10,529 nt of DNA from Acidilobaceae archaeon (GCA_027039295.1 JALWEW010000073.1:1-10529); one strand, 5' to 3'. Shown: positions 1 to 7,576, counted from the first letter of the stretch. The notes: generated from the letters alone by a model not told the origin. Translations and numbers: made by a program.

Positions 1-1865
1 ATGTATAGGAACTCGTCTAGGCCTAGGCGCTTGAGTGTCTCGGGCTTGGGCTTGCCGTCCTCCCAGCCGCGTAGCTCGTAGTAGCGTGGTAGGTAGGCTT
101 CTAGGGCCTCCTTGGCTGTCTTGCCCTTGGCGGGGCCGTCTGGTAGGGGCTCCTCTAGGAGTCTCTTGGGTAGGTAGTCCCTGTAGCCGTGGCCCTCTCT
201 GACGGCGAAGAGCCTCTCGAGGTTGTAGATCCTCTCGCCTGCCTCTAGTAGCTCGTCGGCTGTGAGGTCCTCCCAGCCAGTCACGGCCTGGAGCACGCCC
301 ACGTAGTCCGTGTGGTCGGTGGCGAATGTGTTGAACTTGCACACGACGAGGCTGTCTATGACGGAGAAGTAGTCCTGCTGGTACTTCACGAGCTCCACCT
401 TCTCCATGTTTATCTCCAGCGGATCGTACTTCTTCGGCGCACCCAGCACGTCGAAGCTGACGGCGTAGGAGCGGAGGTGGCAGCCGCCCCTATTCGCCGT
501 AGCGTAGGCTAGGGCCATGCTGTTTATGCCCCTGGGATCGTAGGCGGGCAGCTCGAGGCCCCTAACGTGTATCGCCGAGTCGGGGCTTCCGAAGTACTCG
601 GCCAGCCTCGCCGCCCCCTCAGCCATTATGTCGCCTATGCCGTGCCTGTAGGCCGTCCTCCACACGGCCTGTATGAAGGCCTCGGCGTTGCCCCAGGTGG
701 GCTCTATGTCGCCTAGGAGCTTCATCAGCTCCTCTGCCTTCTCCTTGGGTAGCTCCCCCTTCTTGGCCTTCTCGTAGAGCTCCATGAGCGTTGACATGGT
801 GTTGCCCAGGCTTATGGTGTCGAAGCCTAGGTCGTTTGCTAGGTAGTTTATCTTGATTAGGGCCTCTAGGTTGCCTATGAGGGTGTTGGCCCCGAAGGCC
901 CATATGGTCTCGTACTCGGGCCCCTCGGAGACGGGTGTCCTGTAGGGGCCCGTGTCGACCTTCGAGACCCTGGCGCACTGTATGGCGCAGCCCCAGCAGC
1001 CCTTGTTGGTTACGAGGTACTTCTCCGCGAGGTACTCGCCGCTTATCTCGTAGGCCTTCTCGAACGTGCCGCGGGTCCAGTTCTTCGTTGGGAAGGCGCC
1101 GTGGGCGTTTATTATGTTGACGAGGACTGCGGTGCCGAACTTCCCCAGGGCCTCGCTTATTGGGTGCTCCATTATCTTCTTCGTGAGCTTCTTCGACTCC
1201 TCGGCGAACTTCCTCCTATCAGCTATCTCTATCTTCCTCGAGCCCTTAACGAATATCGCCTTCAGCTTCTTAGCGCCCAGAACAGCGGCGAGGCCCGTCC
1301 TGCCGGCCGCGCGGTAGCGGTCGTTCATTATCGCGGCTATCTTCGAGAGGTTCTCCCCCGCCGGGCCTATGGCTAGCACGCTGCCTATGTACTCGCTCGG
1401 CGTCTTCATCTCGCTCCTGATGACCATCTCGGTGTGGACCACGCCCTTGCCCCAGAGCCTCTTCGCGGGGTGGCACTGTATCTCCCCGTCCACGATGCTG
1501 ATCCAGACGGGCTCGTCGCTGGCTCCCTCTATTATGAGGCCGTCGTACCCGGAGAACCTGAGCCAGGGCCCGAATTGGCCCCCGCTGTTCGAGTCCCCGA
1601 GGATCCCGGTTAGGGGGCTCTTACCCACGACGTGGTAGCGGCCGCTCTGGAACGCGCCGGTCCCCGTTAGGGGGCCGGTGAGTATGTAGATCCTGTTCTC
1701 GGGTGAGAGGGGGTCTATCTTGGGGGGTATCTCCTTGAGGGCTAGGTAGGCTCCGAGGCCCCTGCCTCCTATGTACTTCCTGAGGAGCTTCTCGGGTATC
1801 CTCTCCTCCCGGGCCTTCCACTCCCGAAGGTCTATCCGGGCTACCTTGAACTCCAAAGATACCAC
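1..1865 (-). CDS. aor: Tungsten-type aldehyde ferredoxin oxidoreductase (3' end cut by the window edge)
   Basis: This enzyme family oxidises aldehydes to carboxylic acids in the cytoplasm, passing electrons to ferredoxin through a [4Fe-4S] cluster and a tungsto-bispterin site. The frame is open from a GTG at 1865 to base 1, 621 codons, without a stop. Visible family motifs, in order, are SPLTG and SGYDGLIIEG in the N-terminal domain, IGPAGEN, AAGRTGLAAVLGAKKLKA, the cluster motif CWGCAIQC (C290, C293, C297), EGPEYET, DLGFDTIS, YDPRG followed by ATANRGGCHLR, the fourth cluster ligand C509, and a C-terminal LPKRLLEEPL-x-GPAKG stretch. The last readable residues (LGLDEFLY) match the usual family C-terminus, so only a few codons are missing. 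A TTG at 1856 is an alternative start and would put the cysteines at 287, 290 and 294. The length fits AOR or formaldehyde oxidoreductase paralogues, so the substrate is not settled. The gene follows the flavodiiron gene by 80 bases and has its own TATA-like box. Confidence 0.95.
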   Translation of the reverse strand, partial: MVSLEFKVARIDLREWKAREERIPEKLLRKYIGGRGLGAYLALKEIPPKIDPLSPENRIYILTGPLTGTGAFQSGRYHVVGKSPLTGILGDSNSGGQFGPWLRFSGYDGLIIEGASDEPVWISIVDGEIQCHPAKRLWGKGVVHTEMVIRSEMKTPSEYIGSVLAIGPAGENLSKIAAIMNDRYRAAGRTGLAAVLGAKKLKAIFVKGSRKIEIADRRKFAEESKKLTKKIMEHPISEALGKFGTAVLVNIINAHGAFPTKNWTRGTFEKAYEISGEYLAEKYLVTNKGCWGCAIQCARVSKVDTGPYRTPVSEGPEYETIWAFGANTLIGNLEALIKINYLANDLGFDTISLGNTMSTLMELYEKAKKGELPKEKAEELMKLLGDIEPTWGNAEAFIQAVWRTAYRHGIGDIMAEGAARLAEYFGSPDSAIHVRGLELPAYDPRGINSMALAYATANRGGCHLRSYAVSFDVLGAPKKYDPLEINMEKVELVKYQQDYFSVIDSLVVCKFNTFATDHTDYVGVLQAVTGWEDLTADELLEAGERIYNLERLFAVREGHGYRDYLPKRLLEEPLPDGPAKGKTAKEALEAYLPRYYELRGWEDGKPKPETLKRLGLDEFLY

Positions 1866-1910
1866 GCTCCCACTGGGGTGGCACTCGCTCTAGATTATGC
1901 TTGGTACCCA

Positions 1911-1920
1911 CTAATAAGTT
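1911..1920 (-). promoter_or_regulatory. TATA-like box for the aldehyde oxidoreductase gene
   Basis: The minus strand reads AACTTATTAG here, the main AT-rich stretch in the 80-base gap between the flavodiiron stop and the oxidoreductase start. Placing a start site about 26 bases downstream gives a leader of roughly 24 bases to the GTG at 1865 or 33 to the TTG at 1856. The adjacent minus-strand pyrimidine tract at about 1931-1945, just after the flavodiiron stop, could serve as an archaeal-type terminator. Both roles are inferred from base composition and spacing only. Confidence 0.4.
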
Positions 1921-1945
1921 AGGGTTGCGCGGGGAGAAGGAGGGG

Positions 1946-3160
1946 CTAGCCGCTGAGGGCCTCGAGGACCTCGGACGCTATCCTCTCCGCCTCCCCGGGG
2001 CTTATCGCCTCGGGGCCTATTGCGTTGTACTCCACGACCTTGACGACGCTGTAGTTGCACTCCTCTAGTATCGACTTGAGCTTCTTGGCAGCTACGCTCC
2101 CCCAGCCGTAGCTGGATACCACAACGGCCCTCTTGCCGTCGGAGGCCTTCCAGCAGATCTCCTCGGCGGCGAACCTGAGCAATGGGAAGGTGCCAGCCTC
2201 GTAGGTGGGGGCCGCCAGCACTATTGCCTCCGAGTCTATAGCGTCGGTTAGCACCTCCGAGATGGGGGGCCTCGTCGTGTCGGTGAAGCCGTAGACCACT
2301 GGGTGGTAGCCGCTCCTGCTGAGCCTCCGGGTGAGGCTGGCTATGAGGTACTCCGTGGTACCGTACATGGAGGCGTAGACTATCAGCACCTTGCCCCTGA
2401 TGGGCCTGGCCTCCCCTAGCTCCCTATAGATCTGGACGACCCTCTCGGGCTTGGATCTCCAGACGAGCCCGTGGGCGGGGGCTATGATCCTAGGCTTCAC
2501 GCCTAGGGACTCGAGCTTCGCCAGGTTCTTGGCCACCCACTGCCTGTAGTGGCCTATGACTGTCACGACGTACTTCTTCATCTCCCTCAGGGCCTCGAGG
2601 GGTCTAATGCACTCGTCGTCGTAGACGGCGTAGGGCACCCCGAAGCCCCCGAAGACGTCGCATGAGACTAGTATGCCCCTGCTCTCCACCCACGACACCA
2701 TGGTCTCGGGCCAGTGCAGCCAGGGCGTGTGGATGAACCTGACGGCCTCGCCGCCCAGCCGTAGCTCCTCGCCGTCCCTGACTGGCTTGAACCTCTTCTT
2801 GGCCTCGGGGTAGGCGCCCAGCATCTTAGCCGCCATGGGGTGGCCCAGTACTCTCGCCTGGGGGGCCCACCTGGCCACGTCGTCGAGGCTCCCGCTGTGG
2901 TCGGGCTCCATGTGGTTGACGACTATGTACCTAAGCTCGTCCCTGGATACGAGGGACTCCAGTAGCTCGACCAGCTTCTCCGAGAATATCTTCTTCCACC
3001 CATCGAAGAGCACAGCGCCCTCGGGGGTGCGGAGGAGGTAGGCGTTGTATGTGATCCCCTCCGGTATCTCCCAGAGGGCCTCGAAGTACCGGGTGTACCT
3101 GTCGTTTACCCTGAGTATGTAGAAGTCCCTCTCAACCTCCTCAACGATGTAGGCGCCCAA
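1946..3160 (-). CDS. fprA: Class A flavodiiron protein (FprA-type NO/O2 reductase)
   Basis: Flavodiiron proteins reduce O2 to water and/or NO to N2O in the cytoplasm, with FMN feeding a diiron site. The 404-residue product has the standard two-domain layout. Residues 1 to about 250 form the metallo-beta-lactamase-like domain with all the ligands expected: H83-x-E85-x-D87-H88 (VNHMEPDHSG), H149 in HWPETM, D168 in CDVFGG and H230 in PAHG. Residues about 257-404 form a flavodoxin domain with the FMN phosphate loop YASMYGTTE and later loops APTYEAGTFP and SSYGWG. There is no C-terminal rubredoxin or flavin reductase extension, so it is class A, and no rubredoxin gene is seen nearby; the electron donor is unknown. 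The start is TTG at 3160, supported by a GGTGGG ribosome binding site 8 bases upstream and the absence of a better upstream start. NO versus O2 preference cannot be read from these motifs. Confidence 0.95.
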   Translation of the reverse strand: MGAYIVEEVERDFYILRVNDRYTRYFEALWEIPEGITYNAYLLRTPEGAVLFDGWKKIFSEKLVELLESLVSRDELRYIVVNHMEPDHSGSLDDVARWAPQARVLGHPMAAKMLGAYPEAKKRFKPVRDGEELRLGGEAVRFIHTPWLHWPETMVSWVESRGILVSCDVFGGFGVPYAVYDDECIRPLEALREMKKYVVTVIGHYRQWVAKNLAKLESLGVKPRIIAPAHGLVWRSKPERVVQIYRELGEARPIRGKVLIVYASMYGTTEYLIASLTRRLSRSGYHPVVYGFTDTTRPPISEVLTDAIDSEAIVLAAPTYEAGTFPLLRFAAEEICWKASDGKRAVVVSSYGWGSVAAKKLKSILEECNYSVVKVVEYNAIGPEAISPGEAERIASEVLEALSG

Positions 3161-3168
3161 ACCACTTA

Positions 3169-3174
3169 CCCACC
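3169..3174 (-). promoter_or_regulatory. Ribosome binding site of the flavodiiron gene
   Basis: The minus strand reads GGTGGG, eight bases before the TTG at 3160. It matches the GGTG-type Shine-Dalgarno site common in Crenarchaeota and decides the TTG start. Confidence 0.6.
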
Positions 3175-3192
3175 TGAAGCCGGTGCCCCCTA

Positions 3193-3200
3193 GAATATAC
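3193..3200 (-). promoter_or_regulatory. TATA-like box upstream of the flavodiiron gene
   Basis: The minus strand reads GTATATTC. A start site 26 bases downstream would fall near 3170, within the GGTGGG site, leaving a very short leader. A second AT-rich stretch further upstream (about 3230-3244, overlapping the inverted repeat) would give a leader near 50 bases and keep the ribosome binding site intact. Which one is used cannot be decided from sequence. Confidence 0.35.
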
Positions 3201-3234
3201 CCTTAGCTCCCCGCGGCGAGGGCCCGGGTATGTA

Positions 3235-3248
3235 TTAAGTGTACTTAA
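3235..3248. promoter_or_regulatory. Inverted repeat TTAAGT-GT-ACTTAA, possible operator
   Basis: Two perfect 6-base arms are separated by two bases, in the 125-base region between the divergent flavodiiron gene and the His-rich membrane protein gene. The repeat overlaps TATA-like sequence readable on either strand (minus ACTTAATACAT; plus TTAAGTGTACTTAA), about 40 bases before the plus-strand gene start and 75 before the minus-strand one. A dimeric regulator bound here could control both genes. The symmetry is seen directly; the operator role is inferred. Confidence 0.35.
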
Positions 3249-3271
3249 CCGGATATAGCGGCACCTTAGGT

Positions 3272-3275
3272 GGTG
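3272..3275 (+). promoter_or_regulatory. Ribosome binding site favouring the TTG start at 3286
   Basis: GGTG lies ten bases before the TTG at 3286. The in-frame ATG at 3301 has no comparable site at normal spacing and would need a leaderless message or the distant GGGGAG at 3278-3283. Confidence 0.4.
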
Positions 3276-3285
3276 TAGGGGAGCC

Positions 3286-4443
3286 TTGAGCCCTAGCACT
3301 ATGGATTCGAGGCGCATCAAGGGGGTCCATAGGGCCAGCATGGCCGGGATCCTGGCGTCGCTAGCCTACCTCGCTATAGGGCTCGCGGCCGCCGCGGTGA
3401 GGGCCGCGGAGTACCACGTTTTCATGATGGCCGGCGGTGTCCTGGTGGCGTTCGTCATCGCTGTTGAGTCATCCTACGTGGTCTCACCCATGAGGGCTAA
3501 GAGCCACCCTCTCATGGGGGCCTCCTACGCCTTCCTTGTAGCATCGCCGGTGATCGCCGCGCTCGCGCCCCCCATAGGGGCCGCCCTGGGCCTCAGGGCG
3601 TGGAGCGCCACCCTCACAGCCTCCCTGGCCCTCGAGGCCATCCCAGCCCTCGTGGGGGCTAGCCTCTCCCGGGGGAGTGTGAGGGCCTCCCTAGCCGCCT
3701 CGGCCTTCAGCGATGCCCTCGCAGCGGCCTACCTGGGAGTCGCGGCCCACACCCTCCCGGGGAACCCTGTCCTCGTGGGGCTCGGGCTCCTCTACGCCTT
3801 CCCCGTCCCCATGATATTCGCCGTCAGCCTCCACGCCTTCCCCTCTACCTACGGCCGCAGGCCCCTCTGGCCCCTCCTGCCGCTACCCTTCGCCCTAGCG
3901 GCCGCCGCCTCTCTAGGCCTAGCCATCGAGGCCAGGCCCGCAGCGTGGATCCTGGTGGCCGCGGCGCTCTCGCTTGTAGCGTACATCCCCGCCGCAAGGA
4001 TCCACGAGGCACCCAGGATAGCCGGGGAGGTGTCGAGGGAGAGGAAGCCGCCTATAGTGGTTAAGACGCACAAGTACTTCCTCTGGGGCCACGTCTACGT
4101 GGCGATAATAGTAGCCTACATACTCTACCTAGCCTCCCTCAGAGCCGCGGGTTGGCCCGTCAGGCTTGGATGCCTGATACACGCGACCGCCATAGGATTC
4201 GCGGGCCTCCACATATTCATACACGCCCCAATGATGCTCCCAGTAATCCTAGGCATACCCACGGCCAGGCGATACAACGTATCCCCCTACGCCCTCCTAG
4301 CCATAGCGGCCGCCGCCCCCTGCGTGGGCCACTACCCCAACCCCCTCATGTGGGCCTCGCTCCTAGCGGCGCTCGCCGCCGCAGTACTCGTGGTATGGCC
4401 CCCACCCAGGAAGCCCCAAGGGAGAGCGGGGACGCGGGCCTAG
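3286..4443 (+). CDS. Polytopic His-rich membrane protein, NnrS-like
   Basis: The 385-residue product is almost entirely hydrophobic, with roughly 12 predicted membrane helices and one longer polar loop near residues 238-265 (charged, with HEAPR and SRERKPP). It carries an unusual number of histidines in or next to helices: H44 (EYHVFMMAG), H74, H155, H183 (SLHAFP), H262 and H269 (KTHKYFLWGH), H299, H309 and H313 (LIHATAIGF then LHIFIHAPMM), and H349. This helix number and His spacing recall NnrS, a haem- and copper-containing membrane protein linked to nitrosative stress in bacteria, and more loosely the haem-copper oxidase fold. The resemblance is by pattern, not by alignment, and the classic NnrS C-terminal R-x-x-x-GH-x-GR motif is not clear. 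The gene is divergent from the flavodiiron gene across a shared promoter region, which fits an NO- or O2-related role. TTG at 3286 is the chosen start; ATG at 3301 is possible. Confidence 0.8.
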   Translation: MSPSTMDSRRIKGVHRASMAGILASLAYLAIGLAAAAVRAAEYHVFMMAGGVLVAFVIAVESSYVVSPMRAKSHPLMGASYAFLVASPVIAALAPPIGAALGLRAWSATLTASLALEAIPALVGASLSRGSVRASLAASAFSDALAAAYLGVAAHTLPGNPVLVGLGLLYAFPVPMIFAVSLHAFPSTYGRRPLWPLLPLPFALAAAASLGLAIEARPAAWILVAAALSLVAYIPAARIHEAPRIAGEVSRERKPPIVVKTHKYFLWGHVYVAIIVAYILYLASLRAAGWPVRLGCLIHATAIGFAGLHIFIHAPMMLPVILGIPTARRYNVSPYALLAIAAAAPCVGHYPNPLMWASLLAALAAAVLVVWPPPRKPQGRAGTRA

Positions 4444-4510
4444 CCTAGAGAGACCTTACGGGAGAAATGGCGAGACGATAACCGGGAGCCCCCTAGGAGG
4501 AGCCCGGGCC

Positions 4511-4930
4511 CTACTGGCCCTGGCCGCCCTCCCCCTGGGGCCCGGCCTTGGGGGTCGTGAGGGTTTCCGGCTCTGCGGCGGGCGTCGGGGCTGCCCCCGT
4601 GGGAGTCCAGGGCCTCGCCGCGAGGTAGGCCGTGAGGGCTGGTGTGCCTAGGTGGTAGATCAGGGCTACTCCCAGGGCCGCTGTGCCTCCTATGCCTGCT
4701 GCTAGGCCTAGGGCCTTGAAGCCCCCTATCGAGGCTACGAGGGCTGTCCAGCCTATGATGCCTGCTAGGAGGCCCGTTGAGGCTGCCGCGGCGCCGCGGT
4801 GCGGTAGGAGGGCTCCTATGTAGATGCCGGCTATTATGGGTGCGAGGTAGTAGCCGTAGGGCGCGATGAGTAGGACGGCGTAGATGGCTATGCCCCCTAT
4901 GATGGCCGCCGCTAGCCTCGAGGCGCTCAC
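4511..4930 (-). CDS. Small four-helix membrane protein of unknown function
   Basis: I do not recognise a family. The 139-residue product has about four membrane helices (roughly 6-24, 27-42, 47-68 and 72-104), rich in Gly and Ala, with short loops. A polar, Pro-, Gly- and Gln-rich tail of about 35 residues (from ARPWTP to the end) is probably disordered. The GTG start at 4930 lies 13 bases after the stop of the acylase gene and has a good GGTG site seven bases upstream, so the two genes are very probably co-transcribed and translationally linked. It may anchor or partner the acylase at the membrane, but nothing in the sequence proves that. The gene ends 67 bases from the convergent His-rich membrane protein gene. 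Confidence 0.75.
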   Translation of the reverse strand: MSASRLAAAIIGGIAIYAVLLIAPYGYYLAPIIAGIYIGALLPHRGAAAASTGLLAGIIGWTALVASIGGFKALGLAAGIGGTAALGVALIYHLGTPALTAYLAARPWTPTGAAPTPAAEPETLTTPKAGPQGEGGQGQ

Positions 4931-4943
4931 CGCCTACCACCCC

Positions 4944-7535
4944 CTAGGCTGTGCCTTGGAATGTGAGGACTGGGCCCCCGTAGGCCTTGAGGGCCTCCTG
5001 GTATGGGAGTGCTAGGGTGTACTGGATGTACTTGTTTTGGGTCCAGTAGTTGAGGTATATGTCCTGGTAGTGGGTGCTCAGGGGGTTGCCGTTCTCGCCT
5101 CCCGGCAGCGCTATGTAGTAGGTGGGACTGCCTAGTGGGACCACCTGCCTTATGCTGGGGCCGTGGGTTACTGGCATGCCGTCTTTGGAGTTGAAGGTTT
5201 CGGGTGGGGCCACGTTGACTGTGTAGGGGCCCCCGTTGGCTGGTACGTGCTTGTAGTCTAGCGCCCTGAAGGCTGGGTGCCTTGGGTTGTAGTAGTGTAT
5301 CTCGCCGTAGACCCACTTGGACTCGTCGCTGGTGTGGTAGTAGTCCTGGAGCACCTTCAGGGCCTCCTTGAGGGACTCGTGGGCCGCCTTGGAGAGGCTG
5401 CCGTATGGTATGAGTTTGAGGGCGTAGGGGTCGCCGCGGGCGGCGGCCTTGACTATGTTGAGTGCGTAGTAGATGCGCAGGAACGTAAGGTGGCTCGTGG
5501 AGCCGTAGAGGTGCTTCCAGAGGTCCTCGTGGTACGCGTAGACCCAAGCCATTGCTATGGTGGGTCTGTAGTCGTCCTTGCTCATGAGTGCCCCCGTCTG
5601 GTCCAGCCAGTCCCTCAGTATCTTGGCCTCGCGGGTGTCGGAGGCGTATGGCAGTATGGCGGTCTCGAGGTAGTCGGCCACGCCTAGGTCGTGGTAGTCG
5701 GTCTGGACCCTCATGACGTCCTGGGGGCTCACCTTCCCCTTCTCCCTTATTATGCTCGAGAGCATCTCCACTATCCTCTCGAGGCGGTACTTGTCTATGT
5801 AGTGCCACCCCACGAAGTTGCCGCTGAGGCCCCAGCAGGTGCCGGCCCAGGGCTTGGAGTTCGCAGTCGCTATGAAGGGCATCGGCGGGTCGTAGAGTAT
5901 GGGGAGCCGCTCCTTTGGTATGTAGCCGAGCCAGACGCCTTGCCCGGCGCTGCCGTTGAAGGGTAGGAATCCAGTGTTAACTATCTCCCTGCCGTGCCAT
6001 ACCAGTACAACGGGCTCGTTGCCCCTGACCGGGTAGGCGCCCACCGGCGAGTAGGCTATGTTGCCCTTGTCATCAGCCACAACGAAGTTCTGGATGGGGG
6101 CGTGGAACCACCTCTGAGCCGTTATCGCCTCCCTCACCGTTGAGGCGTTATTCAGCTCCACGAAGAACTGGAGCTCGAAGCTGACGTCGAGGCCTGTCCA
6201 GCGAACAGCGTAGCGGGTCCCGTTCTTCTCGAGAACGGGGCCCAGGACGGTCTCGAGCACCCTGAGCTTCTTCACCGTGTACTTGTGGGTGTAGGGGTTG
6301 TAGACCCTGATGTTCTCGACCCTCACCTTAGCCTTCAGCCAGTAGCCCTTGTAGAGGTACTCGTCGCCCCTCCACTTGAGGTAGTAGTAGTCCGTGAAGT
6401 CCCCCTCAACGTTGGTGAAGGCCCAGGCTAGGTGCTGGTTCCTCCCTATAACCACGAGCGGCGTGCCGGGGAAGAGCGCGCCGATCGACTTGAAGGAGGG
6501 AGTGTCTAGCTCGGCTAGTATCCAGATGGGGGGCACGCTGAGCTCCAAGTGCGGATCATTAGCCAGTATAGGCTTGCCCGTCGTCGTGTAGTTGGCCGAG
6601 ACCACCCAGTTATTCGAGGCCCCCAGGGGGCCCACGAGGCTCCTCCAGAACTCCTCGAGCGGCGTCACCCACGCCAGGATAGGCTGGGGATCCGGGGCCC
6701 CCGATGCCTCCTCGATTCCCCGCGGCGCCTCGAGCACGCTCCCCGGGAAGCCAGCGGTTGACTTATTGTAGTTGTAGGCGTTGGGCTTCAGGCTTACCTT
6801 GCCCCAAGGGACTGCGACGGAGCAGTTCCCCTGAACCATGGTGCCGTTCCAGTCGGGGAGGCCCATGTAGGGTATGATCTGGGGGCCCCACCTCTTCACT
6901 AGCTGCTCTAGGACTAGGTCCTCATCGTTCCAGGCCAGGCCCAGCGTTATGACCTTCGCCACCGCTATAGTGTCTATGGGCCTCCAGGGCTGGGGCTTGA
7001 GGCCCAGCACCCTATACTCCACTGGCAGCAGGTTGTGCTTCTCAGCGTAGCTTATGTAGTCGTTGACGCCCCGCGCGTATGCCTCCAGTAGCGTCTTGAG
7101 CTTGGCTAGCTCGGGCCTCCTCTGGATCTCCTCCCACGTCTTGTTTATCGTTATCTGGAGGCCTATCGACCTTATGAACTCGTCGTTCGACAGCCCCGGC
7201 GAGCCCACGAGGGCCGCCAGGGTGCCCTCGCCCACGCGGCGCAGTATGTCCATCTGGAAGAGCCTCATGCTCGCCGTGACCCAGCCGAGGGCGTAGACCC
7301 CGGCCTCGTCGGTTGTGGCGTAGATGTGTGGCACCCCGTACTGGTCCCAGACGACGTGGGCCACGCCCGGGATACCGGGTGCCTTGAAGGTGCCGCTGGG
7401 GAGCCCTGAGGCCCTCGCCACCCCCAGGATGCCGTGGTAAGGGTCTATGAAGCTCCTGAACACGGGGATCGCTGCGGGTACCGCTAGTAGCAGGGCGAGC
7501 CCGACCGCTGCCAGGACGGCTAGGGCCTTACCCAA
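4944..7535 (-). CDS. Penicillin acylase family protein (Ntn-hydrolase)
   Basis: This family hydrolyses amide bonds of N-acyl compounds (beta-lactams, acyl-homoserine lactones, acyl amino acids or lipopeptides) after self-cleavage into two chains. The 863-residue product begins with a hydrophobic segment (about 4-24) acting as signal peptide or anchor, so the enzyme is expected outside the cytoplasm. The early motif GVPHIYA (67-73) is typical of the alpha chain. The nucleophile is S307 in LGA-SNNWVVS, the new N-terminus after cleavage at A306/S307. It is followed by TGKPILANDPHL (319-330), the oxyanion Asn candidate N559 in ATANSKPW (556-563), HGPSIRQVV (791-799) and the C-terminal PGGENGNPLSTHYQD (811-825). 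The length is normal for the family and every catalytic motif is present. The start is TTG at 7535, set by AGGGGGA eight bases upstream. Substrate is unknown; archaea lack murein, so a role on glycans, lipids, peptides or signals is open. The small membrane protein follows directly. Confidence 0.93.
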   Translation of the reverse strand: MGKALAVLAAVGLALLLAVPAAIPVFRSFIDPYHGILGVARASGLPSGTFKAPGIPGVAHVVWDQYGVPHIYATTDEAGVYALGWVTASMRLFQMDILRRVGEGTLAALVGSPGLSNDEFIRSIGLQITINKTWEEIQRRPELAKLKTLLEAYARGVNDYISYAEKHNLLPVEYRVLGLKPQPWRPIDTIAVAKVITLGLAWNDEDLVLEQLVKRWGPQIIPYMGLPDWNGTMVQGNCSVAVPWGKVSLKPNAYNYNKSTAGFPGSVLEAPRGIEEASGAPDPQPILAWVTPLEEFWRSLVGPLGASNNWVVSANYTTTGKPILANDPHLELSVPPIWILAELDTPSFKSIGALFPGTPLVVIGRNQHLAWAFTNVEGDFTDYYYLKWRGDEYLYKGYWLKAKVRVENIRVYNPYTHKYTVKKLRVLETVLGPVLEKNGTRYAVRWTGLDVSFELQFFVELNNASTVREAITAQRWFHAPIQNFVVADDKGNIAYSPVGAYPVRGNEPVVLVWHGREIVNTGFLPFNGSAGQGVWLGYIPKERLPILYDPPMPFIATANSKPWAGTCWGLSGNFVGWHYIDKYRLERIVEMLSSIIREKGKVSPQDVMRVQTDYHDLGVADYLETAILPYASDTREAKILRDWLDQTGALMSKDDYRPTIAMAWVYAYHEDLWKHLYGSTSHLTFLRIYYALNIVKAAARGDPYALKLIPYGSLSKAAHESLKEALKVLQDYYHTSDESKWVYGEIHYYNPRHPAFRALDYKHVPANGGPYTVNVAPPETFNSKDGMPVTHGPSIRQVVPLGSPTYYIALPGGENGNPLSTHYQDIYLNYWTQNKYIQYTLALPYQEALKAYGGPVLTFQGTA

Positions 7536-7543
7536 GCTATCAA

Positions 7544-7550
7544 TCCCCCT
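7544..7550 (-). promoter_or_regulatory. Ribosome binding site of the acylase gene
   Basis: The minus strand reads AGGGGGA, eight bases before the TTG at 7535. Another in-frame TTG at 7543 directly abuts this site and is therefore unlikely to be the start. Confidence 0.5.
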
Positions 7551-7576
7551 AGAGGATCCCGTAGGGGACCGGGTTG

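Noticed and set aside
2489..2507. Perfect 7-base inverted repeat CCTAGGC/GCCTAGG with a five-base loop
   Set aside because: It falls within the coding region of the flavodiiron protein, just before the conserved PAHG motif, and CCTAGG-type words are common throughout this genome segment.
3141..3341. 66-codon minus-strand open frame across the divergent promoter
   Set aside because: It overlaps both gene starts and the promoter elements and has no recognisable motif or ribosome binding site.
4483..4506. Imperfect palindrome between the two convergent genes as a bidirectional terminator
   Set aside because: The arms have mismatches and no T or pyrimidine run follows on either strand, so terminator function cannot be supported.
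4440..4940. 166-codon open frame on the minus strand over the small membrane protein gene
   Set aside because: Its product is Arg-, His-, Pro- and Ser-rich with no motif, while the other frame gives clean membrane helices, a good ribosome binding site and operon spacing.
5277..5687. 136-codon plus-strand open frame rich in Val, Gly and Leu
   Set aside because: It looks hydrophobic but is antisense to the conserved acylase beta chain; the Val and Leu come from the complement of common codons.
4511..5800. Apparent shift to more A-ending codons and a G-rich plus strand as a sign of horizontal transfer
   Set aside because: The same codon style recurs in the 3' part of the aldehyde oxidoreductase gene, and no boundary, repeat or integrase accompanies it; without a computed composition profile it is not evidence of transfer.
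4927..5808. 293-codon open frame on the minus strand
   Set aside because: It lies inside the acylase gene in another frame; its translation is rich in Pro, Arg, Gly and His, typical of out-of-frame reading of GC-rich DNA, and has no domain motif.
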